Shown in pieces: positions 40,462-48,864 of a stretch of 64,000 nucleotides of DNA. The DNA is from Actinopolymorpha singaporensis (GTDB lineage Bacteria; Actinomycetota; Actinomycetes; Propionibacteriales; Actinopolymorphaceae), in NCBI RefSeq assembly GCF_900104745.1, contig NZ_LT629732.1:5443981-5507980 (forward strand), given 5' to 3'. The position numbers and the translations under genes were made by a program. Every line of letters begins with the position of its first letter. Within the stretch, counting starts at the first letter, position 1. The notes below the pieces were generated by a model that made no database searches, was not told the DNA's origin, and saw only the letters and a program-made list of their open reading frames with translations.

Positions 40462-42279
40462 ATGGCGGCACCCATCGAGGACTACGCCATCGTCGGCGAC
40501 ATGCAGACCGCCGCCCTGGTCAGCAGGTCCGGCTCCATCGACTGGTTGTGCTTCCCCCGCTTCGACTCCGGCGCGTGCTTCGCCGCCCTGCTCGGTGACA
40601 ACGACAACGGGCACTGGACGATCAGGCCCCGCGGCGGCTCGAGGCGCGCGGCGCGGCGGCGCTACCGCGGCGACACGCTGGTCCTGGAGACCGAGTGGGA
40701 GCTCCCCGAGGGCGCGGTCCGGGTGATCGACTTCATGCCTCCCCGCAACCAGGCGCCCGACATTGTCCGCATCGTCGAGGGCATCTCCGGGAGAGTGCCG
40801 ATGCGCAGTTGCCTGCGGCTGCGGTTCGACTACGGCGCCGTCATCCCGTGGGTCCGCAAGATCGACCAGCAGACCGCCGCGGTCGCCGGTCCGGACGCGG
40901 TCTGGTTGCGCTCCGACGTACCCACCTACGGCCGGGACTTCGCGACGTACGCCGACTTCGACGTGCGCGCGAACGACCGGGTGCGGTTCGTGCTGACCTG
41001 GCATCCGTCCCACCTGCCGCCGCCCACCCCGGTCGACGCCGACGAGGAACTCGCCGAGACCGAGGCGCTGTGGAAGGAGTGGTCGGGGCAGTCCACCTAC
41101 GACGGTCCGTGGCGGGAACCGGTGCAGCGTTCGCTGCTGACGTTGAAGGCACTGACGTACGAACCGACCGGCGGCATCGTCGCCGCGGCCACCACGTCAC
41201 TGCCCGAGGACCTGGGCGGCAGCCGCAACTGGGACTACCGCTACTGCTGGCTGCGCGACGCGACCATGACGTTGTCCGCGCTGATCCGCAGCGGGTACGA
41301 CGAGGAGGCGGCCGCGTGGCGGCAGTGGCTGCTGCGCGCGGTCGCCGGTTCTCCCGCCGACCTGCAGATCATGTACGGCGTGGCCGGTGAACGCCGGCTG
41401 CTGGAGTACTACCTGCCGTGGCTTTCCGGCTACGAGAACTCCCGCCCGGTCCGGGTCGGCAACAAGGCGGTCGACCAACTGCAGCTGGACGTGTACGGCG
41501 AGGTGGTCGACGCCCTCGCGTTGGCCCGGCAGGCCGGGCTCGACCCACACGAGGAGTCGTGGCCGCTGCAGGCGGTGCTGATCTCCCACCTCAGCGAGCA
41601 CTGGCACGAGCGGGACGAGGGGATCTGGGAGGTACGCGGCCCGCGGCGGCCGTTCACCCATTCCAAGGTGATGGCCTGGGTGGCGATGGACCGCGCGGTG
41701 AGGGCGGTCGAGGAGTACGGGCTGCGCGGGCCGGTCGGGAAGTGGCGGGCCGTCCGGGACGAGATCCATCGCGAGGTGTGCGCGAAGGGGTACGACGCCG
41801 ACCGCAACACCTTCACCCAGTCGTTCGGGTCCCGCGACGTAGACGCGGCGCTGCTGCTGATCCCGCAGGTCGGCTTCCTGCCGCCGGACGACCCGCGCGT
41901 CGTCGGAACCATCGAGGCAGTCCAGCGCGAACTCACCCGCGACGGACTGGTGATGCGCTACCCCACCGACGAGGGTGGCGAACCAGGCACCGACGGCATG
42001 CCGGGCACCGAGGGCACCTTCCTCGCGTGCACGTTCTGGCTGGCCGACGACCTGGCCATGATCGGGCGTATGCGGGAGGCGCGCGACCTCTTCTGCCGCC
42101 TGCTGGACCTGCGCAACGACGTCGGCCTCCTCGCGGAGGAGTACGACCCGCGCCACCGCCGGATGGCGGGGAACTTCCCGCAGGCGTACAGCCACATCGC
42201 GTTGATCAACTCGGCCCTGCACCTGGACGGCAACACCCCGGTGCGCTGCGACCCGAACCACACCCGTCCCCCGGAGTGA
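40462..42279 (+). CDS. glycoside hydrolase family 15 enzyme (glucoamylase/trehalase type)
   Basis: A 605-residue cytoplasmic GH15 protein. The N-terminal beta-sandwich begins IEDYAIVGDMQTAALVSRSGS and SIDWLCFPRFDSGACFAALLG, typical of actinobacterial GH15. The (alpha/alpha)6 barrel carries NWDYRYCWLRDATMTLSAL, the first catalytic Glu in HERDEGIWEVRG, and a second acidic segment PGTEGTFLACTFWLADDLA. Closest in look to mycobacterial GH15 trehalases, which split trehalose into two glucoses; glucoamylase-like activity on alpha-glucans remains possible. The ATG has GAGGAG at a suitable distance, and the gene ends at a strong bidirectional terminator. Confidence 0.92.
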   Translation: MAAPIEDYAIVGDMQTAALVSRSGSIDWLCFPRFDSGACFAALLGDNDNGHWTIRPRGGSRRAARRRYRGDTLVLETEWELPEGAVRVIDFMPPRNQAPDIVRIVEGISGRVPMRSCLRLRFDYGAVIPWVRKIDQQTAAVAGPDAVWLRSDVPTYGRDFATYADFDVRANDRVRFVLTWHPSHLPPPTPVDADEELAETEALWKEWSGQSTYDGPWREPVQRSLLTLKALTYEPTGGIVAAATTSLPEDLGGSRNWDYRYCWLRDATMTLSALIRSGYDEEAAAWRQWLLRAVAGSPADLQIMYGVAGERRLLEYYLPWLSGYENSRPVRVGNKAVDQLQLDVYGEVVDALALARQAGLDPHEESWPLQAVLISHLSEHWHERDEGIWEVRGPRRPFTHSKVMAWVAMDRAVRAVEEYGLRGPVGKWRAVRDEIHREVCAKGYDADRNTFTQSFGSRDVDAALLLIPQVGFLPPDDPRVVGTIEAVQRELTRDGLVMRYPTDEGGEPGTDGMPGTEGTFLACTFWLADDLAMIGRMREARDLFCRLLDLRNDVGLLAEEYDPRHRRMAGNFPQAYSHIALINSALHLDGNTPVRCDPNHTRPPE

Positions 42280-42321
42280 GATCCGGACTGGGGTTCGCCG
42301 GGGCTCGCGCTCCGAGGACCG

Positions 42322-42376
42322 CGACGAGGTGGGAAGACCTGTGGGTACAGCACCAGTACGTCTTCCCACCTCGTCG
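42322..42376. terminator. bidirectional hairpin between GH15 and alaS
   Basis: A perfect 17-bp stem (42322-42338 with 42360-42376, CGACGAGGTGGGAAGAC) with a 21-base loop that itself contains CTGT-GGGT-ACAG. It separates the two converging genes. Confidence 0.85.
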
Positions 42377-42415
42377 ATCCGCGGCCGGCCGGGTAGTGGG
42401 AGCCCCGGGCAGCGC

Positions 42416-45277
42416 TCAGGCGCCGGCGGTCGCGTCGAGATGCTCGGTCAGCCGGTCGGTCGCCAGCGCGAGCGCGGTGTCCAGCCGGTCGACCTCGCGG
42501 CCACCCGCGTGCGCGAACGACCCGTTGCCGCCCGCTCCGCCGCCGATCGCCCGTCCGGCGGGTGTCAACAGCTCCTTGGCAGCGCCGCGGCCCGCCGGCG
42601 ACGGGTCGACCGCCAGCACCAGCTGCGCCCTCCCGTCGACCGCGCGGGCGAGGACGACGCCCGCGGGCCGGTCCCGCGGGCCGCGTTCCAGCACCGCCTG
42701 CGCCAGTTCACGCAGGTCGAGGTCACGCAGGCCCGAGCCACGCAGGCCCGAGCCACGCAGGCCCGAGCCACGCGGATCCACGCCACCGGCCTCGACACCT
42801 GGCTCGTCCACCCGGCTCGCCACCAGCCAGCCACCGGACGCGGTGTCGCGGCGACGGCCCAGCAGGCAGTCAGCGCCCGCCAGCAGGTCTGCCCGCCGGC
42901 GTCGGCCGAGTTCGCGTTCGGCGTCGGCCAGGTCGGTGAGCCGGCGCCGGAGCTGGTCGAGTATCCGGTCCGGGGACCGTCCCGGTCCAGCGGAACCCGG
43001 CCTACCGGAGCCCGGCCGGCCGGACCCGCCGAGCAGGTCCTGGATCTGTTCCAGCAGCCGGTGTTCGTGGTCGGCGTACCGCAGCGCGTCCACGCCGGTC
43101 AGCGCCTCCAGCCGGCGTACCCCCGCGCCGACCGAACTCTCCCCCACGATCCGCACCGGGCCGGCCGCGCTCGCGTGCCCGACGTGCGTGCCGCCGCACA
43201 GTTCGCGGGAGTAGTCGCCGATGTCCACGACCCGGACCACCTCGCCGTACGTCTCGCCGAACAGCGCGATCGCTCCCGCGGCCCGCGCCTCGTCCTGGCT
43301 GGTCTCCCACACGCGCACTTCCGGGTCGGCCAGCAGCCGCTGGTTGACCTCCTCCTCGACGGCACGCACCTGGCCGGGGTCCAGGGGCGCGAAGTGCGAC
43401 ACGTCGAACCGCAGCCGTCCGGGCGCCACCAGCGAACCCTGCTGGCGAGCGTGGTCGCCGAGGTACTCCCGAAGCACCGCGTGCAGGACGTGCGTCGCGC
43501 TGTGCGAACGCGCGGTCGCCTGCCGCCGCTGCACGTCGACGGTCGTCCGCGCCGGCTCACCCGGCCGGAGTTCGCCGTGGACCACCTCGACCTCGTGGAC
43601 GTGCAGCCCTCCGGGCCCGCGCCGGGTGTCCAGCACCCGCAGGCGGGCGTCGTCACCCGACCGCGACGACCCGGACGAAACGCGGATCGTCCCGGTGTCA
43701 CCCACCTGGCCGCCGGACTCCGCGTACATCGGCGTGCGATCCAGCACGAGCGTGCACCGCTCCCCCTCGGTCGCCACCGCGAGCTCACGGCCGTCACGCA
43801 GCAACGCCAGCACGGTGCCGTCCGACTCGTGCCGGTCGTAGCCGACGAACCGGGTCGGCCCGTGCCGTTCGGCGAGTATGCGGTACGAGACGTCGACGTC
43901 GCCCGGTGCCGAGGTGCGCGCCTGCCGCGCGCGCTCACGCTGGTCCTCCATCAGCGCCGCGAACCGGTCGGTGTCGACCGTGAGCCCGGCCTCCGCCGCC
44001 ACCTCGACGGTGAGGTCGACGGGAAAGCCGTACGTGTCGTGCAGTTCGAACGCCGTACGCCCGGACAGCGCGGGCCGCCGGGACGATCCCGAGGGGCCCG
44101 AGGACTCGGAGGACTCGGAGGACTCCGAGGACTCCGGCGTCCTCGTCTCCGCCCGCGCCCGCCGGATCGCGGTGTCCAGCAGCCGGGTCCCGTGCGTCAA
44201 CGTCCGGCCGAACGCCTCCTCTTCGTGCGCGACGGCCTGCCGGACCAGTGCGCGGTGCCCGGACAGCTCCGGCCAGGACTCCACGTGGGTGTCGATCACC
44301 TGGTCCGCGAGGTCGGCGAGGATCGGCGAGCCGACCCCGAGCAGGCGCGCGTGCCGGACCGCCCGGCGCACCAGCCGGCGCAGCACGTAACCGCGTCCGT
44401 CCGGGCCGGGCAGTACGCCGTCGGCGAGCAGGAACGCCGCCGCCCGCACGTGGTCGACGACGATCCGCGCGGACAGTTCCGGCGACCGGCTGCGCGTCCC
44501 CGCCGCCCGGCCCAGCACGTTCGACAGCACCGGCAGCAGCGCGTCGGTGCGGTGGATGTGGGGCACGTCCTGCAGCACCACCGCTGCCCGCTCGGCCCCG
44601 AGCCCGGACTCCACGCACGCCTGCGGCAGGTCACCGACGACCGGGAAGTCGTCGTCGGTCCCGCCCTCGCCGCGTACGTACCGCATGAAGACGAGGTTCC
44701 AGACCTCGAGGAACCGGTCGGGGTCGGCCGCAGGCCCGCCGTCCCGGCCGAACTCCGGGCCACGGTCGTAGAAGATCTCCGTGCACGGCCCGCACGGTCC
44801 GGGGCCGCCGGTGGACCAGTAGTTGTCGGCCATGCCGAGCCGCTGGATGCGCTCGGGCGGGATGCCGAGCCGCTGCCAGCGGGCCGGGGTCTCGTCGTCG
44901 TCGCGGTAGACGGTCGCCCACAGCCGGCCGGGGTCCAGGCCCAACCGCTCGGTGAGGAACTCGTACGCCCACGGCACCACCTCGTCCGGACCGTAGGAAC
45001 CGAAGGAGAAGTTGCCGAGCATCTCGAAGAACGTCGTGTGCCGGTCGGTGCGGCCGATTCCGTCGATGTCGACGGTCCGCACACATTTCTGCGCCGACGT
45101 GAGCCGGGACGCGGGCGGGGCGGAGGTGCCGAGGAAGTACGGCTTGAACTGCACCATGCCCGCGGTGGTGAACAGCATGGTGGGGTCGTCGGTGACGAGG
45201 GAGGAGGACGGCACGACCTGATGGCCGCGGTCGGTGAAGAAGTTCAGGAAGGTACGGCGAATGTCGACGGTGCGCAC
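42416..45277 (-). CDS. alaS: alanyl-tRNA synthetase, divergent copy
   Basis: Charges tRNA-Ala. The 953-residue protein keeps the catalytic domain (VDIRRTFLNFFTDRGH, FFEMLGNFSFGSYG, STGGPGPCGPCTEIFYD). It also keeps the tRNA-binding and editing domains: editing zinc ligands HSATHVLH near residue 592 and CGGTHVGH near 692. Several low-complexity insertions are unusual: SSESSESSESS near 386, GSGRPGSGRPGSAGPG near 765, and a four-fold RGSGL repeat near 835. In the C-terminal DHHA1 domain the usual GGGKPDMAQAGG reads GGNGSFAHAGG. Normal length is about 890. The GTG follows GAGGG. It lacks the usual alaS neighbours, so it may be a second copy; whether it is the only alaS cannot be told here. Confidence 0.92.
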   Translation of the reverse strand: MRTVDIRRTFLNFFTDRGHQVVPSSSLVTDDPTMLFTTAGMVQFKPYFLGTSAPPASRLTSAQKCVRTVDIDGIGRTDRHTTFFEMLGNFSFGSYGPDEVVPWAYEFLTERLGLDPGRLWATVYRDDDETPARWQRLGIPPERIQRLGMADNYWSTGGPGPCGPCTEIFYDRGPEFGRDGGPAADPDRFLEVWNLVFMRYVRGEGGTDDDFPVVGDLPQACVESGLGAERAAVVLQDVPHIHRTDALLPVLSNVLGRAAGTRSRSPELSARIVVDHVRAAAFLLADGVLPGPDGRGYVLRRLVRRAVRHARLLGVGSPILADLADQVIDTHVESWPELSGHRALVRQAVAHEEEAFGRTLTHGTRLLDTAIRRARAETRTPESSESSESSESSGPSGSSRRPALSGRTAFELHDTYGFPVDLTVEVAAEAGLTVDTDRFAALMEDQRERARQARTSAPGDVDVSYRILAERHGPTRFVGYDRHESDGTVLALLRDGRELAVATEGERCTLVLDRTPMYAESGGQVGDTGTIRVSSGSSRSGDDARLRVLDTRRGPGGLHVHEVEVVHGELRPGEPARTTVDVQRRQATARSHSATHVLHAVLREYLGDHARQQGSLVAPGRLRFDVSHFAPLDPGQVRAVEEEVNQRLLADPEVRVWETSQDEARAAGAIALFGETYGEVVRVVDIGDYSRELCGGTHVGHASAAGPVRIVGESSVGAGVRRLEALTGVDALRYADHEHRLLEQIQDLLGGSGRPGSGRPGSAGPGRSPDRILDQLRRRLTDLADAERELGRRRRADLLAGADCLLGRRRDTASGGWLVASRVDEPGVEAGGVDPRGSGLRGSGLRGSGLRDLDLRELAQAVLERGPRDRPAGVVLARAVDGRAQLVLAVDPSPAGRGAAKELLTPAGRAIGGGAGGNGSFAHAGGREVDRLDTALALATDRLTEHLDATAGA

Positions 45278-45357
45278 GAGAAGCCCTCAGTTCTTGCGTC
45301 GGCGGGGCGAACGGGGATCGCGTTCACGCCGAGCCGGACCGAGGGCCGGTCGAGGAG

Positions 45358-45417
45358 TCAGCGAAGACGGACCTCGGCGCCCAGCTCGGCGCACGTAGCT
45401 CGCTGTCCGACCCGCAT
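45358..45417 (-). CDS. possible 19-aa leader peptide upstream of alaS
   Basis: Within the 288-base gap before alaS, an ATG at 45417 follows AAGGG with a 6-base space and opens a 19-codon frame (MRVGQRATCAELGAEVRLR). Three of its codons are Ala. It stops 80 bases before the alaS GTG. A short, well-initiated peptide here could couple alaS expression to Ala-tRNA supply, but I find no clear terminator/antiterminator pair and no T-box sequence. Confidence 0.3.
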   Translation of the reverse strand: MRVGQRATCAELGAEVRLR

Positions 45418-45565
45418 CGTCGACCCTTCTCGCTCACGTCGTTGCTGATGCTTGCTCACACGCCGCCCGGCCGGTGCGGTACGCCGAACCCGCGGACGGC
45501 TCTCGTCCGTGACCAGTATGCCGAGCCGGACCGGCCGCCTCCAGCGGGTTTTCCGAGGCCCCAGC

Positions 45566-46900
45566 TCACCTCGCGGGCGCGTCGACCTTCTGTGCGGAGA
45601 TGTCCGGTTGCTCCTCCAGAACCGGCGCCCGGGTCACTCCGGTCCGGTGCGCGGTGACACCGGCCAGCGCGGCGCCTGCTCCGGTGAGCCGGATCTCCAG
45701 CCGGTCGGCGGTCACCTCGTCGAACGCGTGGATCCGGCGGACCCCGATGGTGCCACCGGCCGCCACCACCGCACCGTCGACGAGCACCTCGTGCCGGGTG
45801 ACATGCTGCCCCGCCGTGAGTTCCTCGCCGAGGACCACGTGGTCGAACGACATCCGCGCGCCGAGGTCGACCCGGACCACCGCCGTACCCGCGTCCGTGG
45901 GGCCGCCCGGACCGGTCGCCGCGTCCGGCTCGGCGGTCAGCACGCCCGGCCGCCCCGACCCGAACCGGCGCCGCAGCTCCGCACCGAACTCGGCCAGCCG
46001 GGCACGGTCGTGCTCGTCGAGCAGCCCGCGCCGGTCCGGCGGGACGTTCAGCAGCAGGCCGGCGCCGAGCCCCACCGAGCGGTGGTGGATCGCCAGCAGG
46101 TGCTCGAGGCTCTTCAGCGTCGCCAGGTCGTCGGTCTGCCAGAACCAGTGCCGTCGGATCGGCACGTCGCACTCCGGCGGCAGATAGCGGCCCTCGCCGA
46201 GCCACGCCCGGTCACCGCCCTCGCTGCCGGTGTCACCCTCGACCGCGGAGACGACGTACTCGCACGGGTCGGCGGCCAGCCCGTCCTCGTTGCCCACCCA
46301 GCGGATCGTGGGGCGGCCCATGTTGAACACCATCGCGTCCGGCTGGTGCTCGTCGACCACGTCCATGATGCGGCCCCAGTCGTACACCCGACCCTCGGAG
46401 CCGGCGCCGTCGAACCACACCTCGAACAACGGGCCGTACCTCGTGCAGAGTTCGGTCAGCTGACGGACGTAGAAGTCGTCGTAGGCCGCCGGGTCGGCGT
46501 AACAGGCGGCGTTGCGGTCCCACGGTGAGAGGTAGAGCCCGAGGCCGAGCCCCGCGTCGCGGCACGCTTGGGCGAGCTCCTCGACGACGTCGCCTCGCCC
46601 GCCCCGCCACGGCGAGGACCGAACCGAGTAGTCGGTGGTGTCGGTCGGCCACAGGCAGAACCCGTCGTGGTGCTTGGCGGTGAGCACGACGTATCGCATG
46701 CCGGCGTCGGCGGCGGTGTCCACCCACTGCCGCGCGTCGAGCTCGGTCGGCGCGAACCCCGAAGCCGGCAGCGTGCCGTCGCTCCACTCCTTGTCGAAGA
46801 ACGTGTTGATGCCGAAGTGGCAGAACATCCCCATCCCGGCGCGCTGCCAGGCCAGCTGGGCGGGCGTCGGTCGTCGGCTGGAGGACACGGCGTGCGTCAT
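45566..46900 (-). CDS. alpha-L-fucosidase, glycoside hydrolase family 29
   Basis: A 444-residue GH29 enzyme that releases terminal alpha-L-fucose. The TIM-barrel shows MGMFCHFGINTFFDKEW, the conserved YVVLTAKHHDGFCLWP (active-site His pair), LGLYLSPWDRN, and the nucleophile Asp in FEVWFDGAGSEG. A C-terminal beta-sandwich of about 110 residues (VVRVDLGARMSFDHVVLGEEL) resembles an F5/8-type carbohydrate-binding module. No signal peptide is present, so it acts on imported oligosaccharides or intracellular glycosides. The ATG has GGGAG upstream and a TAGGGT box about 70 bases away. alaS lies 288 bases downstream on the same strand. Confidence 0.92.
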   Translation of the reverse strand: MTHAVSSSRRPTPAQLAWQRAGMGMFCHFGINTFFDKEWSDGTLPASGFAPTELDARQWVDTAADAGMRYVVLTAKHHDGFCLWPTDTTDYSVRSSPWRGGRGDVVEELAQACRDAGLGLGLYLSPWDRNAACYADPAAYDDFYVRQLTELCTRYGPLFEVWFDGAGSEGRVYDWGRIMDVVDEHQPDAMVFNMGRPTIRWVGNEDGLAADPCEYVVSAVEGDTGSEGGDRAWLGEGRYLPPECDVPIRRHWFWQTDDLATLKSLEHLLAIHHRSVGLGAGLLLNVPPDRRGLLDEHDRARLAEFGAELRRRFGSGRPGVLTAEPDAATGPGGPTDAGTAVVRVDLGARMSFDHVVLGEELTAGQHVTRHEVLVDGAVVAAGGTIGVRRIHAFDEVTADRLEIRLTGAGAALAGVTAHRTGVTRAPVLEEQPDISAQKVDAPAR

Positions 46901-47029
46901 GGGCGCTCCCAGGGTCCGTCAGGGTCTCTTCTGCTGCGGTCTTCGCCAGGCGCGTCGAACCCTAGGGCATGCCTCCGACAGGCAGTTCCCAGGACGTTCC
47001 CAGGACATTCGCCGGAGCCTGCGAGGTGC

Positions 47030-47111
47030 GGGTCAGAGCCGGCTTCGACCCGTCGCCTCCTCGGCCAGCCGGGTCAGAGCCGGCTCCGGCCCGTCGTCTC
47101 CTCGGCCAGCC
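47030..47111. repeat. 41-bp tandem duplication at the 3' end of the sirtuin gene
   Basis: 47030-47070 and 47071-47111 are adjacent copies matching at 38 of 41 positions. The right copy encodes the sirtuin C-terminus (RLAEETTGRSRL and stop); the left copy would encode the near-identical RLAEEATGRSRL and lies just past the stop. Confidence 0.85.
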
Positions 47112-47877
47112 GGGGCAGGACCTCGCCGATGGGAGTACGCAGGACCGCGCAGGCCACCTCGTCGTACGGCGTGGGCTGAGCGTTGACCACGACCAGCCGG
47201 GCACCCGCCCGCAACGCGACGTCGCACAGACCGGCCGCCGGGTGGACCTGGAGCGACGTACCGATCGCCAGCAGCAGGTCACAGGCGCGCGCCGCCTCCT
47301 GCGCGGCCAGCAGCACCGCGCGGTCCAGCGCCTCCCCGAAGGAGATGGTGGCCGACTTCTGGATGCCGCCGCAGCTCAGGCACCGGGGGTCGGCCTCGCC
47401 GGCCTCGACCCGGGCGAGCACGTCGCGCATCGGCGTACGAAGTCCGCACTCCACGCAGGTGACCCACCAGATCGTGCCGTGGATCTCGATCACCCGCCGC
47501 GATCCCGCGCGCTGGTGCAGCCCGTCGATGTTCTGCGTGACGACCGCCGCGACGAGATCCGCCTCCTCCAGCCGGACCAGTGCCTCGTGGGCGGGGTTGG
47601 GGCGTGCCGACCAGGCCGGGTGGTCGAGCCGCCGCCGCCATGCCTCGGCGCGTACCTCCGGATCGGCGAGGTAGTCCTCCAGGGTGGACAGCCGCTCGGC
47701 TCGCGGCTCGCGGGTCCACACGCCGTTCGGGCCGCGGAAGTCCGGGATGCCGGAGTCGGTGGAGATGCCGGCGCCGGTGAGGACGGTGACGGCGCCGGCC
47801 GTACGCAGCCACGCGCCCACGGTGCGGTCTTCGTGGGACCTCTCACCAGACGTGCCACCAGACCTGCCACCAGACAT
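47074..47877 (-). CDS. Sir2-family NAD-dependent protein deacylase
   Basis: A 267-residue sirtuin that removes acyl groups from lysines using NAD. The NAD motif is VLTGAGISTDSGIPDFRG near residue 32, then TQNIDGLHQRAG, the catalytic His in IEIHGTIW, the zinc ligands in CVECG and CLSCGG, and GTSLQVHPAAGL and VVVNAQPTPYDE in the second Rossmann half. It lacks the Tyr/Arg pair typical of CobB-type desuccinylases at the expected place, as far as can be judged, so deacetylase activity is most likely. The ATG lies within a 12-bp tandem repeat (47843-47884) that adds Ser/Gly residues at the N-terminus. A TACGGT box seven bases upstream makes it leaderless. Confidence 0.93.
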   Translation of the reverse strand: MSGGRSGGTSGERSHEDRTVGAWLRTAGAVTVLTGAGISTDSGIPDFRGPNGVWTREPRAERLSTLEDYLADPEVRAEAWRRRLDHPAWSARPNPAHEALVRLEEADLVAAVVTQNIDGLHQRAGSRRVIEIHGTIWWVTCVECGLRTPMRDVLARVEAGEADPRCLSCGGIQKSATISFGEALDRAVLLAAQEAARACDLLLAIGTSLQVHPAAGLCDVALRAGARLVVVNAQPTPYDEVACAVLRTPIGEVLPRLAEETTGRSRL

Positions 47878-47884
47878 GCCACCG
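47843..47884. repeat. 12-bp tandem repeat spanning the sirtuin start codon
   Basis: Three and a half copies of (C/T)CACCAGAC(G/C/A)TG run through the start region. The ATG of the gene arises from one variant unit, so repeat changes would alter the N-terminus or the start itself. Confidence 0.6.
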
Positions 47885-47890
47885 ACCGTA
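47885..47890 (-). promoter_or_regulatory. -10 box of a leaderless sirtuin promoter
   Basis: Reverse-strand TACGGT ends seven bases before the ATG at 47877. Confidence 0.4.
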
Positions 47891-48063
47891 CGCGAGGACG
47901 GCGCGAACCGGCGACCGGCCGCAGCGGACCGCCCCTCACCCCCGCCCCGAAGCGCACCCGGCGTGACGATGTCCGGCCCGGCGCTCCGGGATCACCACAC
48001 TGGTCGGACCACCCAGCGTGTCAGTACGCATGGCGTCACCGTCATGAGGAAAGATGAGGCATC

Positions 48064-48822
48064 GTGGATCTTGGCGTACGGGACCGAGTGTTCCTCCTCA
48101 GTGGTGCGAGTCGTGGGCTGGGCCGGGCGGCGGCGGAGGTGCTGGTCGCGGAGGGTGCCTACGTGGTGATCTCCGCGCGCAGCGAGGAGGGCGTGCAACG
48201 CGCCGCCGCGAGCCTGGGCACCGCGCGTGCCGTCGGGGTCGCGGCCGACAACGCCGAACCCGCCTCGGCCGAACGCCTGGTCGCCACCGCGATGGCCAAG
48301 TGGGGGCGGCTGGACGGCGCGCTCATCAGCGTCGGAGGGCCCGCTCCCGGCACCGCCATGGACGCCCAGGACGAGCAGTGGCGGTCAGCCTTCGAGTCGG
48401 TGTTCCTCGGAGGCCTGCGGCTGGCCCGCTCGGTCGCCGCCGCCTGCCGGGACGGCGGCTCGATCGCGTTCGTCCTGTCGAGTTCGGTACGCGCGCCGAT
48501 CCCGGGCCTGGCGATCTCCAACGGCCTGCGCCCGGGTCTCGCCGGGCTGGCCAAGACACTCGCCGACGAGCTGGGGCCGGCCGGCGTCCGTGTCAACGCC
48601 CTGTTGCCGGGCAGCTTCGACACCGAGCGCACTCGCGAGATCGCCGACCAGAGCCCGGACCCGGAGGCCTACCGCCGCCGGCGTGAGGCGGAGATCCCGC
48701 TGCGGCGGTACGGCGCGCCGCTGGAGTTCGGCCGGGTGGCGGCGTTCGTGCTCGCCCCGGTGGCCTCCTACATGACGGGTACGACGGTCTCCGTCGACGG
48801 CGGCGCCACCCGCGCGATCTGA
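48064..48822 (+). CDS. SDR-family protein lacking the catalytic Tyr/Lys
   Basis: A 252-residue Rossmann-fold protein that keeps the cofactor loop LLSGASRGLGRAAAEVL and the C-terminal TVSVDGGATRAI. Where classical SDRs have YxxxK, it reads PIPGLAISNGLRPGLAGLAK: no Tyr and a Leu at the Lys position. The NAG motif is also changed (ISVGGPAPG). The preceding Ser (LSSSVRAP) remains. I recall this variant as a recognisable subgroup in actinomycetes and firmicutes, so the change is probably ancestral, not random decay. It may bind NAD(P)H without classical catalysis or use another base. GTG start with GAGG four bases before it. Confidence 0.85.
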   Translation: MDLGVRDRVFLLSGASRGLGRAAAEVLVAEGAYVVISARSEEGVQRAAASLGTARAVGVAADNAEPASAERLVATAMAKWGRLDGALISVGGPAPGTAMDAQDEQWRSAFESVFLGGLRLARSVAAACRDGGSIAFVLSSSVRAPIPGLAISNGLRPGLAGLAKTLADELGPAGVRVNALLPGSFDTERTREIADQSPDPEAYRRRREAEIPLRRYGAPLEFGRVAAFVLAPVASYMTGTTVSVDGGATRAI

Positions 48823-48864
48823 CACCGGGAGTACGCCGGGAGTACGCCGGAAGAAGCCGGCCCG

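Noticed and set aside
42329-45448. A 1000-codon open frame antisense to alaS
   Set aside because: AlaRS motifs occupy the other strand throughout; the antisense product is low-complexity Arg/Val/Gly sequence.
45278-45565. Possible T-box riboswitch upstream of alaS
   Set aside because: No AGGGTGG-type T-box sequence and no terminator/antiterminator pair could be found.
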